Shown one piece after another: positions 16,938 through 25,141 of a stretch of DNA of 33,015 bases. How positions within the stretch are numbered: position 1 is the stretch's first letter; each line of letters begins with the position of its first letter. The notes under the pieces were generated by a model. That model did no database searches, was not told where the DNA came from, and worked only from the letters and a program-made list of their open reading frames with translations. The stretch is from Oscillospiraceae bacterium. Its GTDB lineage: Bacteria > Bacillota > Clostridia > Oscillospirales > Oscillospiraceae. The stretch is from assembly GCA_902785115.1 (NCBI GenBank), contig CACZXQ010000013.1:11510-44524 (forward strand). Reading direction: 5' to 3'. A program made the translations under genes and the position numbers.

Positions 16938-16971
16938 ATGGATGGGGATGTGATTTCACATCCCCATCCAT
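16938..16971 (-). terminator. Perfect hairpin at the end of the atp operon
   Basis: A 16-bp perfect stem (ATGGATGGGGATGTGA and its complement) with a two-base loop overlaps the last base of the atpC stop. No U-tract follows on the minus strand. It marks the 3' end of the ATP synthase operon just before cls. Confidence 0.6.
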
Positions 16972-17237
16972 CATTCTATGATTGCCGCGTCGGAGCAGAG
17001 CAGGGTCAGCTCATTGTCACCGACGGTTGCGACGCCGTTGCTCACACGGACGCGAAGTGGGCTGCCGTCCTCCAGCGTACAGAGAACGATCCCACGGCTC
17101 ACCGCGCAGAGCATCGGCGCGTGATTTGCGAGAATACCGACCGAACCGAAGCCGGTCGGGAGCTTCGTGGATTTCACCCGCGTGTCAAGCACGGTGGCGT
17201 CACCGGTGACGACGGCGAAACGAAACAGCTTTTCCAT
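16971..17237 (-). CDS. atpC: ATP synthase epsilon subunit, short form lacking the C-terminal helices
   Basis: An 88-residue epsilon subunit of the central stalk. It contains the whole N-terminal beta-sandwich (FRFAVVTGDATVLD, FGSVGILANHAPML, RVRVSNGVATVGDNELTLLCSDA) and then stops. The usual 40-50 residue helical hairpin, which inhibits ATP hydrolysis or binds ATP in many bacteria, is absent. The TGA is followed at once by the operon hairpin, with no downstream remnant, so this looks like a native short form. Short epsilon subunits are known in some green sulfur bacteria. It starts nine bases after the atpD stop with a GAGGAGG site. Confidence 0.92.
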   Translation of the reverse strand: MEKLFRFAVVTGDATVLDTRVKSTKLPTGFGSVGILANHAPMLCAVSRGIVLCTLEDGSPLRVRVSNGVATVGDNELTLLCSDAAIIE

Positions 17238-17246
17238 GCGGCCTCC

Positions 17247-18698
<1,452 letters not shown>

Positions 18699-18731
18699 TC
18701 AGCCGGTCGATGAAGCTGCGCCTGCGCGGCT

Positions 18732-19601
18732 TCATGACCTGTCTGTGCTGTTCTGACGTAAGGCCTCCGCGCCGCCGGCGATCTCGGAGATCTCCGTGGT
18801 GATGGCGGCCTGGCGGGCGTGGTTGAGCTGCAGCGTGAGCTTTCCGATCAGTTCCTCGGTGTTGTCCGCCGCGGCGGTCATGGCGGTCATGCGGGCGGCG
18901 TGTTCGCCGGTGCGCGCCTCCAGCAGCGCCGCATGGACGCTGTTTAAGAGCGTCAGGTCAACGAGTGTTCGCAGAAGGCTGTCCCGATCCGGCTCGAAGA
19001 TCATGCCGCGCGCGTCCGTCTCCGCTTCCGCTTCGGGGAGCAGGAGAGGGAGCAGGCTGCGGCTGCCGGGGTTTTGCTGTAGGACAGATTTGAACTGCTG
19101 GTACACCAGCACGATCTCGTCCGCCTCGCCGCTCGTGTACAGCTCTCGCAGGGCATCAGCGATCACCTGGGCTTCGCTGCTCTCCGGCGCATCGCTGAGC
19201 TCAAAGCTCGCGCGAATGGGGATGCCCGCGCCGGGGACCATGTCCTTGCCCCAGCGGCCGCAGACGATCAGGGATTTTTCCCGCGTCTCCGCTGCCGCAA
19301 GCTCCTCAAGGTAGCGCAGAAGCGCGCTGTTGTAGGTGCCGCAGAGGCCGCGATTGCCGACGATCAGCACATAGCAGACCTTCTCGTTCTGCCCGTGCGC
19401 CTGCAGTAGGGGAAGATCCGTTCCGCCGACGGCGACCTTTTGCAGCATACTCTGCGCCTGTGCGGCGAAGTCCTTCAGCGAGGAATAAGCGGTCTGTGTA
19501 CGGCGAAGCTTCGCCGCCGCGACCATCTTCATGGATTTTGTGATCTGCCGGGTGTTTTCCACACTGCGGATGCGTGTGCGGATGGCGCGCAGATTCGCCA
19601 T
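18732..19601 (-). CDS. atpG: ATP synthase gamma subunit
   Basis: A 289-residue central-stalk rotor subunit. The N-terminal helix ANLRAIRTRIRSVENTRQITKSMKMVAAAKLRR is canonical in content, and the C-terminal helix ends with LNHARQAAITTEISEIAGGAEAL. ATG 19601 is chosen because it gives the family MANLRAI start and has GAGGAG about eight bases upstream. An in-frame ATG 15 bases earlier overlaps that site. The gene begins 25 bases after the stop of the alpha-containing fusion gene. Confidence 0.95.
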   Translation of the reverse strand: MANLRAIRTRIRSVENTRQITKSMKMVAAAKLRRTQTAYSSLKDFAAQAQSMLQKVAVGGTDLPLLQAHGQNEKVCYVLIVGNRGLCGTYNSALLRYLEELAAAETREKSLIVCGRWGKDMVPGAGIPIRASFELSDAPESSEAQVIADALRELYTSGEADEIVLVYQQFKSVLQQNPGSRSLLPLLLPEAEAETDARGMIFEPDRDSLLRTLVDLTLLNSVHAALLEARTGEHAARMTAMTAAADNTEELIGKLTLQLNHARQAAITTEISEIAGGAEALRQNSTDRS

Positions 19602-19626
19602 TTCATCACTCCTCAAAACTCAAAAC

Positions 19627-21882
19627 TTATTGAAACTCCCCCGCGAACTCCTCGACCGCCTGGCGCAGGCACTTGATCTGACCCGCGTCGAGCTTTTTAC
19701 CGCTGCGGATGATGTCGTCCATACGGGGAAGGCGCTCGTGCACGAAGGCGAGCAAGCCCTTTTCAAAGCGAGCAATGTCCTTGAGCGCCACCTTGTCGGC
19801 GTAACCCTCGTTGACCGCCCAGATGGAGATCACCTGGTCGCAGACGTCCATGGGACTGTACTGGGGCTGCTTCAAGAGCTCGGTCATGCGGTCGCCCCGG
19901 TGCAGCGTCGCGCGCGTGGTCTTATCGAGGTCGGAGCCAAACTGCGAGAAGGCAGCCAGCTCCCGGTACTGCGCCAGATCCATGCGCAGCCGCCCGGCTA
20001 CCTGCTTCATCGCTGCAAGCTGCGCCGAGCTGCCCACGCGGCTGACCGAGAGGCCGACGTTTACCGCCGGGCGGACGCCCGCGTTAAAGAGATCGGTCTC
20101 AAGGAAAATCTGACCGTCGGTGATGGAGATGACGTTTGTGGGGATATAGGCCGAGATGTCGCCGGCCTGGGTCTCGATGATGGGCAGGGCGGTCATGCTG
20201 CCGCCGCCAGCCTCCGGGCTGAGGCGCGCCGCGCGCTCGAGGAGCCGGGAGTGCAGATAAAACACGTCGCCGGGGTAGGCTTCGCGTCCGGGCGGACGAT
20301 GTAGCAGCAGGGAAATCTCACGGTAGGCGACGGCCTGTTTCGAGAGGTCGTCATACACGATCAGCACGTCCCTGCCCTGGTACATGAAGTATTCGCCCAT
20401 CGCGGCGCCCGCGTAGGGCGCGATGTAGAGCATGGGCGCGGATTCCGAGGCGCTGGCGCAGACGACAATGGTGTAGTCCATCGCGCCGTGCTGCCGCAGT
20501 TTCTCCACCACGCCCGCCACGGTGGATTCCTTCTGCCCGATGGCGACGTAGATGCAGATCATGTCCTTGCCCTTCTGGTTGATGATGGTGTCGAGGGCAA
20601 TGGCGGTTTTGCCGGTCTGGCGATCGCCGATGATGAGCTCGCGCTGACCGCGGCCGATGGGAACCAGCGCGTCAATGGCCTTGATGCCGGTCTGCATGGG
20701 CACTGAAACGCTCTTGCGCTCGATGACGCCGGGAGCGGGGCATTCGATGGGGCGGCTGTGGTGGCATTGCAGCTCACCCGCGCCGTCGAGGGGATTGCCC
20801 AGCGCGTCGACCACGCGGCCGATGAGCTTCGAGCCCACCGGAACCTCGATGATGCACCCGGTGCGGCGCACCCAGTGGCCTTCCTGCAGATTGTCGTAAT
20901 TGCCGAGTAGCACGACGCCGACGTTGTCCGGCTCTAAGTCCATGACCATGCCGCGCAAATTCCCCTTCATCTCCAGCAGCTCGCCCGCCATCGCGTCGGA
21001 CACGCCGGAGACGCGGCAAATACCGTCCGACACGCTGATGACGGTGCCGATCTGGTAGACCTCGGGGCTTTGATCGGCCTTTTGAAGCTGCTTTTTGAGC
21101 GACTCGATCAGCTCCTTGTCGGTGCTGTCGAAGCTCGCAAGCTGCCGCCGCGTGTGCTCCAGAAGGCCCGCGGCGCTGCCGTCGTACACGGTGTCGCCGA
21201 GCTGCAGCTTGACGCCGGCGATGAGCTCCGGGCGCACTTCGCGCTCGAGCAGGAGCTCCGGCTCCTCCCCGACGCGCTGCAGGGCCTTCTCCACCGCGGC
21301 GCAGAGCTGCGCGACCTGCTCGTCCGTGAGCGCCTCGCTGCTCGCGGCGCGCACGCGGAAGCTCCCCTTGCTGCGGATGCCGATGAGGTCGCCCGGCGTG
21401 ATGTGAAGGCGCTCGGGCAGCTTTTCGAGAAAGCGCTCGGTCATGCGGGCGCGCGCCTCGGCGTTCTCGGGCCGCGCGATCTGCTCGGCCGCGGCGGCCG
21501 TGATCTCCTCGGCGGCCTTCTGGTTGACAAGCAGGCGCTGCCGGTGGGTCAGGCGGCGCAGGTCCTTATGCGCCTCGAGCGCGACCTGCTCCGCGTCGCG
21601 TTTCCCGTTTTCACCGGAAACGCGGCGAATATCGTCCGCGCTCTGGCGCGCCTGCCGCAGGATCTCCTCCCGCTCGGCCGCGCCCCTGGCGTTCTCCCCC
21701 TCGATGCCCTCGAGGAGCTGTTTTGCGTTTTCCCGGGATTCCGCGGACTGCCGCAGATCCCCGCTCACCTTTTCGCGATGGTCCTCAATGCCTTTCACGA
21801 CGAGCTTGCGGCCCACAAAATACAGGCCGCCGCCGAGGATCGCGAAGTTGATCAGCGCGTAGATGATGTTCCATCCGCCCAT
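19627..21882 (-). CDS. atpA: ATP synthase b-prime / delta C-terminal domain / alpha fusion subunit
   Basis: One continuous 751-residue open frame. Residues 4-24 are a membrane helix ([20 protein letters not shown]). Residues 25-160 are a charged coiled coil like a b subunit. Residues about 164-250 match the C-terminal domain of delta/OSCP ([10 protein letters not shown], then [14 protein letters not shown] and [19 protein letters not shown]). Residues 253-751 are a complete alpha subunit: TVISVSDGI at 280-288, P-loop GDRQTGKT at 419-426, and [19 protein letters not shown]. The six-helix N-terminal domain of delta is missing, and no separate delta gene exists in the operon. A strong AAGGAGGG site precedes the ATG. 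No ATG lies between codons 147 and 298, so a separate alpha from internal initiation is unlikely. A mycobacterial b-delta fusion is known, but a fusion through to alpha is unfamiliar to me. Confidence 0.93.
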   Translation of the reverse strand: MGGWNIIYALINFAILGGGLYFVGRKLVVKGIEDHREKVSGDLRQSAESRENAKQLLEGIEGENARGAAEREEILRQARQSADDIRRVSGENGKRDAEQVALEAHKDLRRLTHRQRLLVNQKAAEEITAAAAEQIARPENAEARARMTERFLEKLPERLHITPGDLIGIRSKGSFRVRAASSEALTDEQVAQLCAAVEKALQRVGEEPELLLEREVRPELIAGVKLQLGDTVYDGSAAGLLEHTRRQLASFDSTDKELIESLKKQLQKADQSPEVYQIGTVISVSDGICRVSGVSDAMAGELLEMKGNLRGMVMDLEPDNVGVVLLGNYDNLQEGHWVRRTGCIIEVPVGSKLIGRVVDALGNPLDGAGELQCHHSRPIECPAPGVIERKSVSVPMQTGIKAIDALVPIGRGQRELIIGDRQTGKTAIALDTIINQKGKDMICIYVAIGQKESTVAGVVEKLRQHGAMDYTIVVCASASESAPMLYIAPYAGAAMGEYFMYQGRDVLIVYDDLSKQAVAYREISLLLHRPPGREAYPGDVFYLHSRLLERAARLSPEAGGGSMTALPIIETQAGDISAYIPTNVISITDGQIFLETDLFNAGVRPAVNVGLSVSRVGSSAQLAAMKQVAGRLRMDLAQYRELAAFSQFGSDLDKTTRATLHRGDRMTELLKQPQYSPMDVCDQVISIWAVNEGYADKVALKDIARFEKGLLAFVHERLPRMDDIIRSGKKLDAGQIKCLRQAVEEFAGEFQ

Positions 21883-21910
21883 GTCCGTTCATCCCTCCTT
21901 CCTGTTGCGC

Positions 21911-22339
21911 TCATTCCTCCGAATCGAGGATCCGGGCCGTGAGCAGCGCAGTCAGCTCGCCGCTCTTTTCCGCGAGCAGCGCCTCCTCCTGCGTGTTCGT
22001 CGCGTCAAGCTGCGCCTTGCCCTCGCGCAGCGCGTCCTTCGCGCGGCTCTTCGCCTCGCGCAGAGAATCGGCGCGAAGCTGCTCGCCCTCGCTCTCGGCC
22101 GCGGCGATCAGATGGGCAGCCTCCTCGCGGCTGGCCTCCTTCTCCTCGGCAAGGCGATCGCGGTTGGCCTGCACGGCCGCCTGCGCCTCCCGCTGCGCGG
22201 TCATGCCCGCGTCGATCTTCGCCTGCCGCTCGTCGAGCAGCCTGCCGACCGGGCCGAAGAGAAAGCGCTTGAGCACGAAGTAGAGCAGGAAGAAGTTGAT
22301 GATCGTCCATATGAGCTCAGAGATATTGATGCTTAACAT
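21911..22339 (-). CDS. atpF: ATP synthase b subunit
   Basis: A 142-residue peripheral-stalk subunit. It has an N-terminal membrane helix (ISELIWTIINFFLLYFVLKRF) and a long charged coiled coil from about residue 35 to the end (QREAQAAVQANRDRLAEEKEA). It is slightly shorter than the usual 155-170 residues. A GGGGAGGAG site precedes the ATG. Because the next gene encodes a second b-type segment, this protein probably pairs with it as a b/b-prime heterodimer. Confidence 0.92.
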   Translation of the reverse strand: MLSINISELIWTIINFFLLYFVLKRFLFGPVGRLLDERQAKIDAGMTAQREAQAAVQANRDRLAEEKEASREEAAHLIAAAESEGEQLRADSLREAKSRAKDALREGKAQLDATNTQEEALLAEKSGELTALLTARILDSEE

Positions 22340-22367
22340 GGACCGTCTCCTCCCCTGTAAGCTGTTT

Positions 22368-22607
<240 letters not shown>

Positions 22608-22680
22608 CTAAAAATTTTTTCTTTTCCAATTACGATAATTGCAAACAAGCAAGATTCTTGCCCCGAAGGGAATTGAAATC

Positions 22681-22822
22681 GTTTTTGAGGCAGCTTTGCC
22701 GCCTCAAAAACACCCTAAGGCGAGCTATGCGAGCCCTCGCTTCGACCAAGCTCGGCTTGTCCCCCGTAAGCCGAGCGCGATAAAAGCGAGTGTATCAATT
22801 GCGAAACGGGTTTCGCAATTGA
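22681..22822 (-). other. Three hairpins in the atpB-atpE spacer
   Basis: The 229-base gap between atpB and atpE holds three inverted repeats. They are GTTTTTGAGGC/GCCTCAAAAAC at 22681-22711, GCTCGGCTT/AAGCCGAGC at 22750-22776, and a perfect 13-bp TCAATTGCGAAAC/GTTTCGCAATTGA stem at 22795-22822 starting two bases past the atpB stop. A structured leader just before the c gene could raise stability or translation of the cistron needed in most copies. No open frame is evident here. Confidence 0.55.
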
Positions 22823-22824
22823 GT

Positions 22825-23514
22825 TTATTCTTCTTCGATGGCTTCGGAGATGTAGATCGACAAAAGCATCGTGAACACGATGGCCTGCAGCGCGCAGAAG
22901 AGCAGGCTCAGCACCTGCATGATGAGCGGCGCGGCGATCGGGAAAAGCTCGTAGAGCTGCTCGGTCACCGTCTCCTCGCCGTACATGTTGCCGTAAAGAC
23001 GCAGGGCCAGCGACAGGGGCCGGATGATCTGCTCGATGAGGTTCAGCGGCAGCATCAGGATGATGAGCAGGGCGGGCTTGATGCTCGCAAAGCTCTTGAG
23101 ATAGGGGCCGAGACCGCGCTCCTTCACGCCGATGACGTGCGTCGTGAAGAAGGCGACGACGCCGAGCCCCGCCGTGACCGACAGGCAGGCCGTCGGCACC
23201 GCAAAGCCCGTGACATGCCCCGCGCCGGGGAGCAGCCCCGAGTAGTTGCAGACGATGATGAAGATGAAAAAGGTGCCGAGGATCGGGAGATATTTGCGCG
23301 CGTGCTCCATGCCGAGGATGTCGGCAAAGAAATTGCGCAGCCCGCCGACCGCGAGCTCCGCCCCCGTCTGCAGGGGGCCGGGGATCTCCTCCAGCTTGCG
23401 CGTGGCAAGCCAGGACAGGAGCGTGATCAGCGCGATGATCGCCCACATGGTCGTGACCGTGCCTGTCACCTCCAGCGGGCCGATGCGAAACAGCACATTC
23501 GACGCCTCTTCCAT
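22825..23514 (-). CDS. atpB: ATP synthase a subunit
   Basis: A 229-residue membrane stator subunit that forms the ion half-channels. The essential arginine is Arg172 in LALRLYGNMYGEE. The IILMLPLNLIEQIIRPLSLALRLYGNM helix is canonical in content, and about five to six membrane helices are visible. It is the first gene of the operon in the window. No atpI gene precedes it. The ribosome site is GAGGTGATTCT. Confidence 0.95.
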   Translation of the reverse strand: MEEASNVLFRIGPLEVTGTVTTMWAIIALITLLSWLATRKLEEIPGPLQTGAELAVGGLRNFFADILGMEHARKYLPILGTFFIFIIVCNYSGLLPGAGHVTGFAVPTACLSVTAGLGVVAFFTTHVIGVKERGLGPYLKSFASIKPALLIILMLPLNLIEQIIRPLSLALRLYGNMYGEETVTEQLYELFPIAAPLIMQVLSLLFCALQAIVFTMLLSIYISEAIEEE

Positions 23515-23545
23515 AGAATCACCTCTGTTTATTTCAGATAAATGT

Positions 23546-23551
23546 TATTAT
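23546..23551 (-). promoter_or_regulatory. Candidate -10 box for the atp operon
   Basis: A perfect TATAAT on the minus strand lies 31 bases upstream of the atpB ATG. The hexamer at 17-base spacing (CCATAT) is a poor -35, so the assignment rests on the -10 and its position only. A second TATAAT on the plus strand at 23634-23639 may serve the divergent DUF1653-mutY genes, also without a good -35. Confidence 0.35.
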
Positions 23552-23666
23552 ATCATAGACGCGGCGCGGATATGGTATAATTTGTCATGTTTTTCGGTTG
23601 CCGCGTCAGCGGCGAGAAAAACGACCCAAATCCTATAATAACGGCATTTGTGAAGGAAGTGTTTTC

Positions 23667-23888
23667 ATGAACGGATTGAAGCCCGGGCGCTACCGCCACT
23701 TCAAGGGGAAGGAATACGAGCTGCTCTTCACCGCGCGGCACTCCGAGACGGAGGAAGAGATGGTGGTCTACCGCGCGCTCTACGGCGAGGGCGGGCTGTG
23801 GGTGCGCCCGGCCGCCATGTGGAACGAGGAGATCGAGCGGGACGGCAAGCGCGTGCGCCGCTTTACCTATATCGGGGAGGCATCATGA
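23667..23888 (+). CDS. DUF1653 domain protein
   Basis: A 73-residue protein of the DUF1653 family, recognised from GLKPGRYRHFKGKEYELLFTA, the VVYRALYG core and the WVRPAAMW segment. The function of the family is unknown to me; it is a small soluble beta-rich domain. ATG 23667 is chosen because AAGGAAG lies seven bases upstream and the family begins near this residue. Its stop overlaps the mutY start (ATGA), so the two are translationally coupled. Confidence 0.85.
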   Translation: MNGLKPGRYRHFKGKEYELLFTARHSETEEEMVVYRALYGEGGLWVRPAAMWNEEIERDGKRVRRFTYIGEAS

Positions 23889-24931
23889 ACGAACAGGAAC
23901 GTCTGCAAAGCGCGGTCGAACGCGTTGTCGCATGGTACGCCTCCGCCCGGCGTGCACTGCCCTGGCGGGAGGAAGCGACGCCCTATCAGGTCTGGATCTC
24001 GGAGATCATGCTGCAGCAAACGCGCATCGAGGCCGTGATCCCCTATTACGAGCGCTTTTTGCGAGAACTGCCGGATCTCGCGTCCCTCGCGGCGGTGGAT
24101 GAAAACCGGCTGCTGAAGCTCTGGGAGGGGCTGGGCTACTACAGCCGCGCCCGCAACCTCCGCAAGGCGGCGCGGCAGGTAATGGAACAGTACGGCGGCG
24201 AGCTGCCGCGCCGGGCGGAGGAACTCAAAAAGCTTGCCGGTATCGGGGACTACACCGCCGGCGCCATTGCCTCCATCGCCTATGGCGAGCCGGAGCCTGC
24301 CGTGGACGGAAACGTGCTGCGGGTGCTCTCGCGGCTTTTGGCCTTTGACGATGACATCATGGAGCAGCGCACCCGCCGCGAGGTGAGCGCGAAGCTCCGC
24401 GCGGTCTATCCCGGCGGGGAGGACGCGGGGCTTCTGACCGAGGGCATCATGGAGCTGGGGGAGATCGTCTGCATCCCAAACGGGGAGGCAAAGTGCGATC
24501 TCTGCCCGCTGGGAAACCTCTGCCTTGCGAGGGAAAGGGACGCTGTGGCGCACTATCCGGTCAAAGCGCCGCCAAGGGCGCGGAGAATCGAGGAGCGCAC
24601 GGTGCTTTTGCTGCGCTGCGGCGAGTGCTGGGCGCTGCAAAAGCGGCCGGGCAAGGGGCTGCTTGCGGGGCTGTGGGAGTTTCCAAACGTCCCGGGCGCA
24701 CTGACGGCGGAGGAAGCGGCGGCACACGTTCCCGGCGCTCTAAGCTGCACACCCTGCGGCGAGGCCGTACACATCTTCACGCATGTGGAGTGGCATATGC
24801 GCGGCTATGTGCTGGATCTTTCCTCGGAAAACCCGGATTTCACCTGGCTCTCCGCCGAGGAGATCCGCGCGCGGTATTCGATCCCGACGGCGTTTCGCTT
24901 TTATCAAAATTGGATAGAACTGGGGCTGTGA
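23885..24931 (+). CDS. mutY: A/G-specific adenine DNA glycosylase MutY
   Basis: A 348-residue repair glycosylase that removes adenine opposite 8-oxoguanine. It has the catalytic Glu40 in SEIMLQQT, a helix-hairpin-helix LAGIGDYTAGAI at 118-129, and catalytic Asp141 in PAVDGNVLRV. The 4Fe-4S cluster cysteines are C196, C204, C207 and C213. The first spacing is seven residues where many homologues have six. The C-terminal part from about residue 235 is the NUDIX-like domain that reads 8-oxoguanine. It is co-translated with the DUF1653 gene, and its stop lies inside the downstream hairpin. Confidence 0.95.
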   Translation: MNEQERLQSAVERVVAWYASARRALPWREEATPYQVWISEIMLQQTRIEAVIPYYERFLRELPDLASLAAVDENRLLKLWEGLGYYSRARNLRKAARQVMEQYGGELPRRAEELKKLAGIGDYTAGAIASIAYGEPEPAVDGNVLRVLSRLLAFDDDIMEQRTRREVSAKLRAVYPGGEDAGLLTEGIMELGEIVCIPNGEAKCDLCPLGNLCLARERDAVAHYPVKAPPRARRIEERTVLLLRCGECWALQKRPGKGLLAGLWEFPNVPGALTAEEAAAHVPGALSCTPCGEAVHIFTHVEWHMRGYVLDLSSENPDFTWLSAEEIRARYSIPTAFRFYQNWIELGL

Positions 24932-24960
24932 AAAAACTTCGTTTTTTCACAGCCCCAGTT
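24918..24960. terminator. Terminator between mutY and the lipoprotein gene
   Basis: A perfect 20-bp stem with a three-base loop, with AAAAAA and TTTTTT runs at the top of the stem. The mutY TGA (24929-24931) is in the left arm, and the minus-strand lipoprotein gene ends at 24962. It is well placed to terminate both convergent units. Confidence 0.7.
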
Positions 24961-24961
24961 T

Positions 24962-25099
24962 TCATTCAAATACCACCAGTGCGGACTGCTGGTATTCCTC
25001 GGGTACGGGCTCGTCTTTCGTTTCCTGCCCGCAGGCCGCCGTCAGCAGCATGAGCGCCGCCAGAATTCCGGCAAGAACGGATGTTTGGATGTGTTTCAT
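24962..25099 (-). CDS. Small lipoprotein (45 residues)
   Basis: A short gene found by reading the minus strand after the M56 gene. It encodes a classic lipoprotein signal: basic start MKHIQ, hydrophobic SVLAGILAALMLLT, then TAAC with the lipidated Cys23. The mature part is only 23 residues, acidic and hydrophilic (EEYQQSALVVFE at the end). An AAGGAAG site lies about eight bases before the ATG. It begins 42 bases after the M56 stop, so it is probably the third gene of the blaI-M56 operon. Its role is unknown. Confidence 0.7.
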   Translation of the reverse strand: MKHIQTSVLAGILAALMLLTAACGQETKDEPVPEEYQQSALVVFE

Positions 25100-25141
25100 G
25101 CAATATCTTCCTTTCGTTCCGACGGCGCTGTTTGTGTACAG

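Noticed and set aside
19627-21882. Sequencing frameshift or deletion joining separate atpF, atpH and atpA genes
   Set aside because: The frame is open throughout, each part aligns with its family in the same frame, and no leftover start, stop or ribosome site lies at the junctions. An in-frame artefact cannot be excluded without reads, so it is kept as a refutation test.
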